Shown here piece by piece: positions 47,265 to 55,207 of a stretch of 64,000 nt of DNA (within the stretch, counting starts at the first letter, position 1; each line of letters opens with the position of its first letter). The DNA is from Thermomonas sp. HDW16. GTDB taxonomy: Bacteria; Pseudomonadota; Gammaproteobacteria; Xanthomonadales; Xanthomonadaceae. The notes under the pieces are model-generated. The model had not been told where the DNA came from. It saw only the letters and a program-made list of their open reading frames with translations, and did not search any database. The stretch spans positions 2,604,001 to 2,668,000 of the forward strand of contig NZ_CP049872.1 in the NCBI RefSeq assembly GCF_011302915.1. Direction: 5' to 3'. The position numbers and the translations under genes are program-made.

Positions 47265-48202
47265 TGAGCAAGGTTCTGATCGTCGCCGAACACCTGGACG
47301 GCAAGCTCAACGCGTCCACCGCCAAGTGCGTATCCGCTGCGCAGGCGCTGTCTCCTGAATCCATCGACATCGTAGTGCTCGCCGCCGATCCGGCCGGCAT
47401 TGCCGCAGAAGCTGCACAGATCACCGGCGTGGCAAAGGTGCTGACGGTTGCGAATGCCGCCAATGCGCATGCCATCGCGCAGGTACAGGCGCCGCAAATC
47501 GCCGCCATCGCGAAGAACTACACCCATGTCTTCGGCCCCAGCACCACCTTCGGCAAGGACCTGATGCCCTGCGTCGCTGCATTGCTCGGCGTGGCGCAGG
47601 TGTCCGACGTGATGGCGGTCGAAGGCAGCCATACCTTCAAGCGCCCGATCTACGCCGGCAACGCGATCATCACCGTCGAAGCACCGACCGATCACGCCGT
47701 GGTCGCCACCGTGCGCACCGCCTCGTGGCCGGAAGCCGCACGCGGCGGCGGCGCTGCGCTTGAAGCGGCGAATGTCGATGCCGCACTGCCTTCGCACACC
47801 CGCTTCGTCGACCTGGCCGCCGGCAAGTCGGACCGTCCCGACCTGCAAAGCGCCAAGCGCGTGGTTTCCGGTGGTCGCGGCGTGGGTTCGCAGGAGAACT
47901 TCAAGATCATCTACGACTTCGCCGACAAACTCGGTGCCGCCGTCGGTGCCTCACGCGCTGCAGTCGATGCCGGCTACGTGCCGAACGAACTGCAGGTCGG
48001 CCAGACCGGCAAGATCATCGCGCCGGAACTCTATGTGGCCGTCGGCATCAGCGGCGCCATCCAGCACCTGACCGGCATCAAGGACGCCGGCACGATCGTG
48101 GCCATCAACAAGGATGGGGATGCGCCGATCTTCGAGATCGCGGATATCGGGCTTGTCGGGGATTTGTTCGTGGTTTTGCCGGAACTGGAAGCCGCTCTCT
48201 GA
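47264..48202 (+). CDS. etfA: Electron transfer flavoprotein alpha subunit
   Basis: FAD-binding ETF subunit of 312 residues. The C-terminal FAD domain has [58 protein letters not shown] and [21 protein letters not shown]. The ATG at 47264 overlaps etfB by one base; a GTG three bases earlier is also in frame. In Xanthomonas etfA marks one edge of the LPS O-antigen locus, and the same holds here: polysaccharide genes begin 130 bases downstream. Confidence 0.96.
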   Translation: MSKVLIVAEHLDGKLNASTAKCVSAAQALSPESIDIVVLAADPAGIAAEAAQITGVAKVLTVANAANAHAIAQVQAPQIAAIAKNYTHVFGPSTTFGKDLMPCVAALLGVAQVSDVMAVEGSHTFKRPIYAGNAIITVEAPTDHAVVATVRTASWPEAARGGGAALEAANVDAALPSHTRFVDLAAGKSDRPDLQSAKRVVSGGRGVGSQENFKIIYDFADKLGAAVGASRAAVDAGYVPNELQVGQTGKIIAPELYVAVGISGAIQHLTGIKDAGTIVAINKDGDAPIFEIADIGLVGDLFVVLPELEAAL

Positions 48203-48259
48203 TGGCATGGCGGACGGCGATACGCCCATCCACCCAAACGGACCGCGACCCTTCCCCGC

Positions 48260-48306
48260 TATAATGGCCTCGGGCAGTGCCGTTGCCTGGGCTGTAGCGG
48301 CACTGC
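48260..48306 (+). promoter_or_regulatory. Candidate O-antigen operon promoter with leader hairpin
   Basis: A perfect TATAAT (48260-48265) stands in the etfA-glycosyltransferase gap. The expected transcript would start near 48272 and immediately form a perfect 9-base stem, GCAGTGCCG (48274-48282) and CGGCACTGC (48298-48306), with a 15-base loop. The loop and right arm read GGGCTGTAGCGG, close to the ops/JUMPstart core GGCGGTAGCGT recognised by RfaH in enterobacterial O-antigen operons. The -35 is weak. Promoter and hairpin are visible; the RfaH link is inference. Confidence 0.5.
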
Positions 48307-48334
48307 ACAGCGCACCCGACGCAATCACTCTCCG

Positions 48335-49336
48335 ATGCCGGCGCGAAAAATTGCTTCCATGACAGCCTCCGTTCCGCCATCCACCAGCACGCCACTCGAT
48401 CTCTCGGTCGTTGCGCCCGTTTACGGCTGCAAGGGCTGTCTGGAAGATCTCGTCGATCAGATCCAGGCAGCCACCACAGGCATGGGCGTGTCTTTCGAAG
48501 TGATTCTGGTGGACGATGCAAGTCCTGACGGAGCCTGGTCGCGCATCGAGGAACTCGCTGCATCGCGCCCATGGCTCAAGGGCTTCCGGCTGTCGCGGAA
48601 TTTCGGCCAGCATTCGGCGATTTCAGCCGGCATCGAGCATGCGCAGGGCGTGTGGACCGTGGTGATGGATTGCGACTTGCAGGACCTCCCCGCTGAGATT
48701 CCGGCCCTTCATCGTATGGCGGTGGACGAACATTTCGACGTCGTGTTCGCACAGCGGACCGAGCGTCAGGACACCCGCATCAAGCGCCTTTCGTCGTGGG
48801 GCTTCTTTGCGGCCCTCGGCTGGCTTACGGGAATGCCGCAGGACCCGTCCACCGCCAATTTCGGCATCTACCATCGCAAGGTCATCGATGCGGTATGCCG
48901 GATGCCCGAACGCGACCGTTCGTTCCCGCTGATGGTGAAATGGGCCGGCTTCCGAACCGCCAAACTGCCCGTCCTGCACCAGCAGCGCGCGCAGGGCGAA
49001 TCCTCCTATACCTTGCGTCGCCTGCTGCGGCTGGCGATGGACATCGCCCTTGGATATTCGGAGAAGCCGCTGCGAATGGTGGCTGGCGCCGGCATCGTCT
49101 TCGCCTTGGCCGCCTTCGTCATGGTGGCTATCGGTCTTTGGCGCTGGTGGGACGGCGACATTCAAGTGGCCGGCTACACCTCCATCATCGGTGCGATCTG
49201 GCTCATCGGCGGATTGATGATGTTCTCGCTGGGCGTGGTCGGCTTGTATGTCGGCCAGGTGTTTCGCAATGTGCAGCGGCGCCCCTACTACATCGTTGCC
49301 GATATGACCCGCGCCATCGAGCGGATCTGTGACTGA
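48335..49336 (+). CDS. GtrB/DPM1-like polyprenyl-phosphate glycosyltransferase (GT2)
   Basis: Membrane-bound GT2 of 333 residues. The catalytic domain (about 22-245) has LSVVAPVYGCKGCLEDLVDQ, LVDDASPDGAWSRIEE, the DXD region VVMDCDLQDLP and the acceptor-loop QRAQGESSYTLRRLLRLA. Two C-terminal membrane helices follow (AGAGIVFALAAFVMVAIGLW and IIGAIWLIGGLMMFSLGVVGLYVG). This matches bactoprenol glucosyltransferases GtrB/ArnC, which load one sugar on undecaprenyl phosphate at the cytoplasmic face. Start at 48335 or 48359. It is first in the ten-gene rightward operon and overlaps the next gene by 8 bases. Confidence 0.9.
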   Translation: MPARKIASMTASVPPSTSTPLDLSVVAPVYGCKGCLEDLVDQIQAATTGMGVSFEVILVDDASPDGAWSRIEELAASRPWLKGFRLSRNFGQHSAISAGIEHAQGVWTVVMDCDLQDLPAEIPALHRMAVDEHFDVVFAQRTERQDTRIKRLSSWGFFAALGWLTGMPQDPSTANFGIYHRKVIDAVCRMPERDRSFPLMVKWAGFRTAKLPVLHQQRAQGESSYTLRRLLRLAMDIALGYSEKPLRMVAGAGIVFALAAFVMVAIGLWRWWDGDIQVAGYTSIIGAIWLIGGLMMFSLGVVGLYVGQVFRNVQRRPYYIVADMTRAIERICD

Positions 49337-50090
49337 ATTTTCACTCGAAACCGCGGCAGGCAAGCTGACCGCGCGCCTGACACCCTGGGACGAGCGCGCC
49401 CTGGGTTTCGCCACCGCGGAAATCACCTCCTTTAACGCCGATGAAGCGGCTGTCGCGCTGGATCTGCTGCAACAGGCCGAGTTCTGGGCGGCCGATCTTC
49501 GCGTGCGCTACCTGTTCGGCCGCATCGATGCCAACCTCCCCTTGTTGCGTCGCGCCCTGCTGCAGGCGGGCCATCGGTTCGTGGAAACATCGCTGTCCAT
49601 CTCGCGCAGCGGCATGGGCAACCTGCCCGCCGTCCCGCGCGGCATGTTGCCCACGCTGCGTCCGGCAACCGCCGCCGACATCCCGCAACTGCGCCAGATC
49701 GCCCACGACGACTTCGTCCACGGCCGCTTCCTGGAGGATCCCGAAATCGATGGCGCCCGCGCCCGGATGCGGACCGCCAACTGGATCGAAGACCTGGTCG
49801 GCACCGGCTTGGCCTATGCGGCGGAATCGCGCGGCCGCGTCATCGGTTTCCATGCCGAGCGCATCCGGTCCGGCGGGCACCATGCCGAACTGTTGCTCAC
49901 GGGCACCGCTGCTCCATACGCGATGCTGGCCATGCCGCTCTGGGCGACCGCACTCGAATCGCTGGCCGCGCGTGACATCCGCCTCTGCACCACGCTTGTG
50001 TCCGCGGCCAATACAGGGATCCTCAACCTGTATGCGCGGCTGGGCTTCCAGTTCAATTCCACTCTTGCAGGCTTCCGGAAATTCCTATGA
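49329..50090 (+). CDS. WecD-like GNAT N-acyltransferase for an amino sugar
   Basis: GNAT protein of 253 residues, GTG start. The layout resembles WecD (dTDP-fucosamine acetyltransferase): an N-terminal half (LTPWDERALGFATAEI) and a C-terminal GNAT core opening LRPATAADIPQLRQIAHDDF, then GRFLEDPEI, like the IPALRQLA and SRF segments of E. coli WecD. Later VSAANTGILNLYARLGFQF is the usual GNAT end. With the WecE-type aminotransferase downstream, N-acylation of dTDP-4-amino-4,6-dideoxygalactose is the best guess. The ACP gene overlaps it by 4 bases, so the acyl donor may be acyl-ACP rather than acetyl-CoA. Confidence 0.78.
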   Translation: MTEFSLETAAGKLTARLTPWDERALGFATAEITSFNADEAAVALDLLQQAEFWAADLRVRYLFGRIDANLPLLRRALLQAGHRFVETSLSISRSGMGNLPAVPRGMLPTLRPATAADIPQLRQIAHDDFVHGRFLEDPEIDGARARMRTANWIEDLVGTGLAYAAESRGRVIGFHAERIRSGGHHAELLLTGTAAPYAMLAMPLWATALESLAARDIRLCTTLVSAANTGILNLYARLGFQFNSTLAGFRKFL

Positions 50091-50335
50091 GCAATCCCCC
50101 CAGCGAAGATCAGATCATCGCCACGTTTGCCCGCACGCTGGGCATCGACGCCAGCCAAGTGACCGACGAACTGCGCTACAACACCATTCCGCAATGGGAT
50201 TCGATCGCGCACATGTCGGTGGTCGCCGCATTGGAAGAAGCCTTTGGCATCATGATCGACATGGACGACGTGATCGACATGAGCTCGGTCGGCAAGGCCC
50301 GCGAAATTCTGCGCAAGCACGGAGCTGCTGTCTGA
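50087..50335 (+). CDS. Acyl carrier protein
   Basis: Dedicated ACP of 82 residues. The phosphopantetheine site is Ser39 in QWDSIAHMSV, a variant of the common DSL. Four predicted helices follow the ACP pattern (EDQIIATFARTLGI; MSVVAALEEAFGIMIDMDDV; VGKAREILRKHG). It is not the fatty-acid housekeeping AcpP: the sequence is divergent and the gene is embedded in the polysaccharide operon. It overlaps the GNAT gene by 4 bases and lies one base before the reductase. It likely carries the acyl group loaded by the adenylating ligase. Confidence 0.92.
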   Translation: MSNPPSEDQIIATFARTLGIDASQVTDELRYNTIPQWDSIAHMSVVAALEEAFGIMIDMDDVIDMSSVGKAREILRKHGAAV

Positions 50336-50336
50336 C

Positions 50337-51083
50337 ATGGGCAACGCCGGCGCGCCCGTCGTCCTGGTCACCGGCGCATCGCGCGGCATCGGCCGCGCGA
50401 TCACGCGCCAGCAGGCCGCACGAGGCGTCCAACTGGTGCTCGTGGCGCGCGATGCCGACGCCCTGCAGGCACTGGCGGCCGAACTGACCGCAGAAGGCGC
50501 ACCGCCCCCCATGACCGCCGCTATCGATCTGGGAACGACCGATGCCGTTGCGGACCTGTTCCGGCAGATCTTCAGCCAGTTCGGCCGCCTCGATGGGCTG
50601 GTGAACAATGCCGGCATCCTGCACGAAGGATTGTTAGGCATGATCCGCGCTGACGACATTGACCGCGTACTGGCGGTGAACGTCAAGGCGCCGTTGATGA
50701 CCATGCAGTACGCGGCGCGTTTGATGGCGCGCGCCAAGCGCGGCAGCATCGTCAACCTCGTCTCCATCATGGGCGTGAACGGCGCCGCAGGGCTGAGCGT
50801 ATATGCGGCGAGCAAGGCGGCCCTGATCGGCGCAACGCGCTCGGCGGCCAAGGAACTCGCTGCCGGCGGCATCCGCGTCAATGCGGTTGCTCCCGGCTTC
50901 ATCGATACCGACATGACCCGGGCCATGCCCGAGGCTGCCCACGCCAAGCGGGTGGCCTCGATCGGCATGGGGCGCGCCGGTACTCCGGAAGAGGTTGCCG
51001 AACTTGTGGCTTTCCTGCTGGAAGACCGCGCGTCCTACATTACCGGGCAAATCATCGGCATCGACGGACAGATGGTGGTCTGA
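50337..51083 (+). CDS. FabG-like 3-oxoacyl-ACP reductase (SDR)
   Basis: Short-chain dehydrogenase of 248 residues, classical type. Cofactor motif TGASRGIG (12-19; the following Arg20 and VARD favour NADPH), NNAG (90-93), catalytic Ser143, Tyr156 and Lys160 (YAASK). The end GQIIGIDGQMVV is FabG-like. It lies between the ACP and the ligase, so it probably reduces a 3-oxoacyl-ACP to a 3-hydroxyacyl-ACP, for example giving a 3-hydroxybutyryl group. That precise substrate is an inference from viosamine-type islands that carry similar genes. Confidence 0.88.
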   Translation: MGNAGAPVVLVTGASRGIGRAITRQQAARGVQLVLVARDADALQALAAELTAEGAPPPMTAAIDLGTTDAVADLFRQIFSQFGRLDGLVNNAGILHEGLLGMIRADDIDRVLAVNVKAPLMTMQYAARLMARAKRGSIVNLVSIMGVNGAAGLSVYAASKAALIGATRSAAKELAAGGIRVNAVAPGFIDTDMTRAMPEAAHAKRVASIGMGRAGTPEEVAELVAFLLEDRASYITGQIIGIDGQMVV

Positions 51084-52481
51084 GTGCAGTTCTGGCAACT
51101 GCCATACGACGACCGTATCGCTCTGGTGGAAGGTACCCGCCATGTCAGCTACCGCGAACTTTCCCTGCTGGCCGATGCCTTGGCCGAACATCTTCCAGCC
51201 GGCCGCGGCATGGGCATCCTGGCGATGCCCAGCGCCGTAGAAGCCGTTGCCCTGTACCTGGGCGCGTTACGCAGCCAACGCCACGTGCCCTTACTGATGC
51301 AGCCGGATACCGATCCGGCTTTACTGGCGGCGCTGGTCGCGCAATACCGACCCGAATGGTTAGCGCTCCCCGGCCCGGCTCCTGTCGGCTACACGACGAT
51401 TCACGATGCCAGGCACCTGCGCCTTCACCTGCGCGATGCCAGCGATGAAACCGCCACGCCACACCCAGAACTCGCTCTTCTGCTTAGCACCTCCGGCAGC
51501 ACGGGCTCACCCAAGCTGGTGCGCCTGTCGGCGCGCGCCATAGCCAGCAACGCGATGGCGATCGTGCGCTATCTCGGCCTCACCGCCAACGACTGCGCCA
51601 TCACCACGCTGCCGCTGTCGTACTCGTTCGGCATGTCCATCCTCAACAGCCACCTCGCTTGCGGCGGCCGTGTGGTGCTGAGCGAGGACAGCCTGATGAC
51701 CCGCAAATTCTGGGACACGGCACGCGGCAACGCGATTACTTCGCTGTCCGGCGTTCCCGCCACTTTCGAGATCCTGCGGCGCATGGGTCTGTCCCGCCTG
51801 CAGCTGCCGAGCCTGCGCATGCTGACCCAGGCCGGAGGTCGCCTGCGCGACGAGTTGGCAAGGCATTTCGCCTCCTCGGCGCGCGATCATCATCTCCGGT
51901 TCTTCGTCATGTACGGCCAAACTGAAGCCTCGCCCCGCATCAGCTACGTCCCGTCCGAGCGGCTTATCGACAAGATCGGCAGCATTGGCGTCCCCGTTCC
52001 CGGCGGCCGCATGGACATCGACCCGGCCACCGGCGAATTGGTCTACGCAGGCCCGAACGTGATGATGGGCTATGCCACCACTCGCGACGCACTGGCCCAT
52101 CCCGACGAGCAACACGGCGTGCTTCGCACTGGCGACCTGGCGCGCGTGGACGAAGACGGATTCCATTACATCACCGGTCGCGCCAGTCGCTTTCTCAAAC
52201 TCTCCGGCAACCGCATCAATCTGGACGAAGTGGAAGCCATGTTGTCGGCTGCGCTCGGCAGGCAGATCCTCTGCACCGGCGGCGATGACGACCTAGTGGT
52301 GTTCAGCCACGGTGATGCGCCGACCATGCAAGACGAAATCCGCCGACTGGTGCAGGAACGCTACAAGCTGTTCGGGGGCCTGATCCGCTGTCTTCACCTG
52401 GAAGGCCTGCCGCTGCTGCCCAACGGCAAGACCGATTATTCCTCCCTGCTGCGATTGGCCGATATCGGAGCCGTCCCGTGA
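51084..52481 (+). CDS. Adenylate-forming acyl ligase (AMP-binding family)
   Basis: ANL-superfamily enzyme of 465 residues, GTG start directly after the reductase stop. P-loop STSGSTGSPK (about residues 136-145), A5-like MYGQTEASPRISY, TGDLARVDEDGFHYITGR (A7-A8) and the A10 lysine in LPNGKTDYSSL are present. It activates a carboxylic acid with ATP and hands it to a thiol, probably the neighbouring ACP. No carrier or condensation domain is attached. The acid cannot be predicted. Its stop overlaps the LuxE-like start (GTGA). Confidence 0.9.
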   Translation: MQFWQLPYDDRIALVEGTRHVSYRELSLLADALAEHLPAGRGMGILAMPSAVEAVALYLGALRSQRHVPLLMQPDTDPALLAALVAQYRPEWLALPGPAPVGYTTIHDARHLRLHLRDASDETATPHPELALLLSTSGSTGSPKLVRLSARAIASNAMAIVRYLGLTANDCAITTLPLSYSFGMSILNSHLACGGRVVLSEDSLMTRKFWDTARGNAITSLSGVPATFEILRRMGLSRLQLPSLRMLTQAGGRLRDELARHFASSARDHHLRFFVMYGQTEASPRISYVPSERLIDKIGSIGVPVPGGRMDIDPATGELVYAGPNVMMGYATTRDALAHPDEQHGVLRTGDLARVDEDGFHYITGRASRFLKLSGNRINLDEVEAMLSAALGRQILCTGGDDDLVVFSHGDAPTMQDEIRRLVQERYKLFGGLIRCLHLEGLPLLPNGKTDYSSLLRLADIGAVP

Positions 52482-53584
52482 ACGCGATCCCGGAAACAAT
52501 GTTGCCAACCGCAGCCGCGCTGGATGTCGATGTGTTCGGCCTGCAGCGCGAAACCAAGCGCGCCTGGCTGCTGTCCGGCCTGGAGGCACTCACCCGCCAT
52601 CATCATGCACACTGCGCACCGTATGCCGCCATGCTGGACGCACTGTGGAACGGGGGCCGGGCCGAAACGCTCGAAGCGCTGCCATGGCTACCGGTGCGCC
52701 TGTTCAAGCATCTCGACTTGAAGAGCGTGCCCGACGACCGGATTCTGCGGACGCTGGTCTCCAGCGGCACCTCCGGTGCCGCCGTTTCGCGCATCTTCCT
52801 CGACGCCGACACCGCGCGCGCCCAGACCCGGGCGCTGGCGCGGATCTTTTCGCACTTCGCCGGCAACCGCCGCATGCGCATGCTGGTGGTGGACGACGAC
52901 AGCTTCCTGCGCGACCGCAGCCGCTTCAATGCGCGGGCCGCCGGGATCCTTGGCTTTTCCAACTTCGGTCGCGATCATCTCTATCTGCTGGACGAACAGC
53001 TGCAGCCGGACTGGAACAAGCTCGAACAGTGGCTGGCGGTCGCTCCTGACGAACCGGTGCTGCTATTCGGCTTCACTTTTATTATCTGGCAGTCGTTCGT
53101 GCAGGCCGCACGGCGCGACGGACGGAAGCTGCGCCTCTCCGCCGGCAGCATGCTGGTGCATGGCGGCGGCTGGAAGAAGATGGACGAGCAGCGCGTCGAC
53201 AACGCCGCCTACAAGGCCGCGCTGGCGGACACGTTCGGCATCGAACGCGTGCATAACTACTACGGCATGGTCGAACAGGTCGGCTCGATCTTCTTCGAAT
53301 GCGAACACGGACACCTGCATGCCCCGGCCTACGCCGACGTGATCGTCCGCGACCTGCAGGACTTGTCCCCGGTCGCCGAGGGAACGGTCGGCATCTTGCA
53401 AGTATTGAGTCTGCTGCCGGGGAGCTATCCGGGGCACAGCCTGCTGACCGAAGACCTCGGGATTCTCCATGGCGAGGACGATTGCGCCTGCGGACGTTCC
53501 GGCAAGCATTTCGGCGTGCTGGGGCGCATCAAGAACGTCGAAGTGCGTGGCTGCAGCGATACACGCACGGTGCCTGTCTCATGA
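52478..53584 (+). CDS. LuxE-like acyl-protein synthetase
   Basis: Acyl-protein synthetase of 368 residues, GTG start. The adenylation site is SSGTSG (95-100). NYYGMVEQVGSIFFECEHGH is the LuxE-specific central motif. The C-terminus ends DDCACGRSGKHFGVLGR, then VEVRGCSDTR; Cys359 in RGCSD corresponds to the acyl-acceptor cysteine near the end of Photobacterium LuxE. In bioluminescence LuxE activates a fatty acid and passes it to LuxC. There are no luxA, luxB or luxD genes here, so a role in O-antigen acyl chemistry is implied. ATGA overlap with the luxC-like gene. Confidence 0.9.
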   Translation: MNAIPETMLPTAAALDVDVFGLQRETKRAWLLSGLEALTRHHHAHCAPYAAMLDALWNGGRAETLEALPWLPVRLFKHLDLKSVPDDRILRTLVSSGTSGAAVSRIFLDADTARAQTRALARIFSHFAGNRRMRMLVVDDDSFLRDRSRFNARAAGILGFSNFGRDHLYLLDEQLQPDWNKLEQWLAVAPDEPVLLFGFTFIIWQSFVQAARRDGRKLRLSAGSMLVHGGGWKKMDEQRVDNAAYKAALADTFGIERVHNYYGMVEQVGSIFFECEHGHLHAPAYADVIVRDLQDLSPVAEGTVGILQVLSLLPGSYPGHSLLTEDLGILHGEDDCACGRSGKHFGVLGRIKNVEVRGCSDTRTVPVS

Positions 53585-54804
53585 TCACTCTCCTGTTTTC
53601 CACCGGCGGCAATATGCCGCTGGCCGCGCAATTGGCTAGCTTGTGCAGCCTGCCTCCGTTGCCGCCATTCGACGCGCGCGCGCGCGCGTTCGTAACCGAT
53701 TTCGCGCGCCGCGTGTTCGGCCTGCCGATGCTGCGCACTCACCCGGAACTGGCGACGTTGGCGCATTGGTTCCGCCCGGCCGGGCAGGAGCAGTTGGCCC
53801 GCCGCCTTCATGCGCCCGGCGGCGAGCACCTGCTTGCGCGTGGGCTTGTGTTCCATCTCGCGCCGTCCAACGTAGACGTGCTGTTCGCCTACGCGTGGCT
53901 GCTGTCCGTGCTGGCCGGCAACCGCAATGCCGCCCGGCTCTCGCAGAAGCCGAGCGCGCAGCGCGACGCCCTGCTCTCGATCCTTCACGACATGCAGCGC
54001 GAGGATCTGCACGGCGACGTCCTTGAACGCAACTTGCTGCTAACCTACCCACACGACGATGCGGTGACCACCGAGATTTCCGGCCATTGCCACGCCCGCA
54101 TCGTCTGGGGCGGCGACGGCACCGTCGCCAAGATCCGCTCCCTGCCGCTGGCGCCACTGGCGCTGGAGCTGGCCTTCCCCGACCGCTTCGGCGTGGCCGC
54201 AATGAAAGCGGCAGCTATCCTCGATGCCGGCGATGTCGAACTGGCGGAACTGGCAAGGCGCTTCAACAACGACGTGCTCTGGTTCGGCCAGCAGGCCTGC
54301 TCCTCGCCGCGCACGCTGTACTGGATCGGCGAAACACCCATCGTGCAGGCGGCGCGTATCCGTTTCTGGCAGGCCGTGCGCGCCCATTCCGGGCAGATCG
54401 CCGACGAACCTGCTGCGTTGATGGCGCGCGTCACCGATGCCTACCTGATGGCTGCGCTATCACCCGGCGTGCAGGCCGATGCTCCGCTGGGCGACTATCC
54501 GCTGAACCTGCAGTCGACGCGAGCCGATGTCCGTCTGCGCGAACTGCAAAGCGGCCATGGCTTGGTGGTGGAAACGGCGCTGGCCTCACTGTCGGCGCTG
54601 GCCGACCTGCTGGACGACCGCGATCAGACGCTGGTCCAACACGGCTTCGGCCGGGAAGACCTCATCGCGCTGCTGAATCGGCTCGGCAATCGCGCGCTCG
54701 ATCGCATCGTGCCCGTTGGCCGCGCCCTGGACTTCCATCCCATCTGGGACGGCACCGACCTGCTGGACATCCTGACGCGCAAAGTCACACTACCCGGAGC
54801 CTGA
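53581..54804 (+). CDS. LuxC-like acyl reductase
   Basis: Acyl-CoA/acyl-protein reductase family protein of 407 residues. The catalytic cysteine is Cys240 in LWFGQQACSSPR, matching the QxCxSP motif of LuxC. Other family regions are FHLAPSNVDVLFAYAWLLSVLAGN (NADPH-fold start) and HGLVVETALASLSALADLLDD. LuxC reduces enzyme-bound acyl groups to aldehydes with NADPH. The ATG overlaps the LuxE-like stop by 4 bases. Retained catalytic residues in both proteins argue for an active acid-to-aldehyde pair, or for a reductase-fold acyltransferase. Confidence 0.9.
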   Translation: MITLLFSTGGNMPLAAQLASLCSLPPLPPFDARARAFVTDFARRVFGLPMLRTHPELATLAHWFRPAGQEQLARRLHAPGGEHLLARGLVFHLAPSNVDVLFAYAWLLSVLAGNRNAARLSQKPSAQRDALLSILHDMQREDLHGDVLERNLLLTYPHDDAVTTEISGHCHARIVWGGDGTVAKIRSLPLAPLALELAFPDRFGVAAMKAAAILDAGDVELAELARRFNNDVLWFGQQACSSPRTLYWIGETPIVQAARIRFWQAVRAHSGQIADEPAALMARVTDAYLMAALSPGVQADAPLGDYPLNLQSTRADVRLRELQSGHGLVVETALASLSALADLLDDRDQTLVQHGFGREDLIALLNRLGNRALDRIVPVGRALDFHPIWDGTDLLDILTRKVTLPGA

Positions 54805-54807
54805 ACG

Positions 54808-55173
54808 ATGAGCTATGTCTTCATCGCCCTGACTATCCTGCTCACCGTCTATGGCCAGCTGGTCCTGAAATGGCAGGTTGGCCTGCATGGCCATCTGCTG
54901 GCAGCACCGCTGCAGCCGTTGCATCTTGTGCAACTGCTACTCAAGCCTTGGGTGATTTCCGCCTTTGTCGCCGCCTTCGGCGCATCGCTGTGCTGGATGG
55001 CCGCGATCAGCAAACTGCCGATCAGCCGCGCCTACCCCTACATGGCGATCAATTTTTTCCTCGTCGCGCTGATGGCGTCCGCGCTCTTCCACGAGCAGTT
55101 CGACGGCTACAAGATCGGCGGCACCCTGCTCATCATGCTGGGCGTGGTCGTGCTGTCACGATCTGTCGCCTGA
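54808..55173 (+). CDS. EmrE/ArnE-like small membrane carrier
   Basis: Membrane protein of 121 residues with four helices, of the drug/metabolite (EamA/SMR-like) type. LTILLTVYGQLVLKWQVG at the start resembles ArnE/ArnF and EmrE-like lipid-sugar flippase subunits. Later helices carry AISKLPISRAYPYMAINFFL and GGTLLIMLGVVVLSRS. Three bases after the luxC-like stop. Next to a GtrB-like enzyme and a GT-C protein it most likely flips the undecaprenyl-phosphate sugar to the periplasmic side. Confidence 0.8.
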   Translation: MSYVFIALTILLTVYGQLVLKWQVGLHGHLLAAPLQPLHLVQLLLKPWVISAFVAAFGASLCWMAAISKLPISRAYPYMAINFFLVALMASALFHEQFDGYKIGGTLLIMLGVVVLSRSVA

Positions 55174-55207
55174 CCCATTCACGCAGCCCTTGCCCGCGAG
55201 GCCTCCC

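Noticed and set aside
48203..48334. Full 39-bp JUMPstart element
   Set aside because: Only the ops-like core is recognisable; the rest of the consensus is not present, so only a candidate leader hairpin is reported.
50087..52481. Polyketide or nonribosomal peptide cluster
   Set aside because: There is an ACP, a reductase and an adenylating enzyme but no ketosynthase, condensation or thioesterase domain, and the context is sugar synthesis.
52478..54804. Bioluminescence (lux) operon
   Set aside because: LuxE and LuxC homologues are present, but luxA, luxB and luxD are missing and all neighbours are polysaccharide genes.
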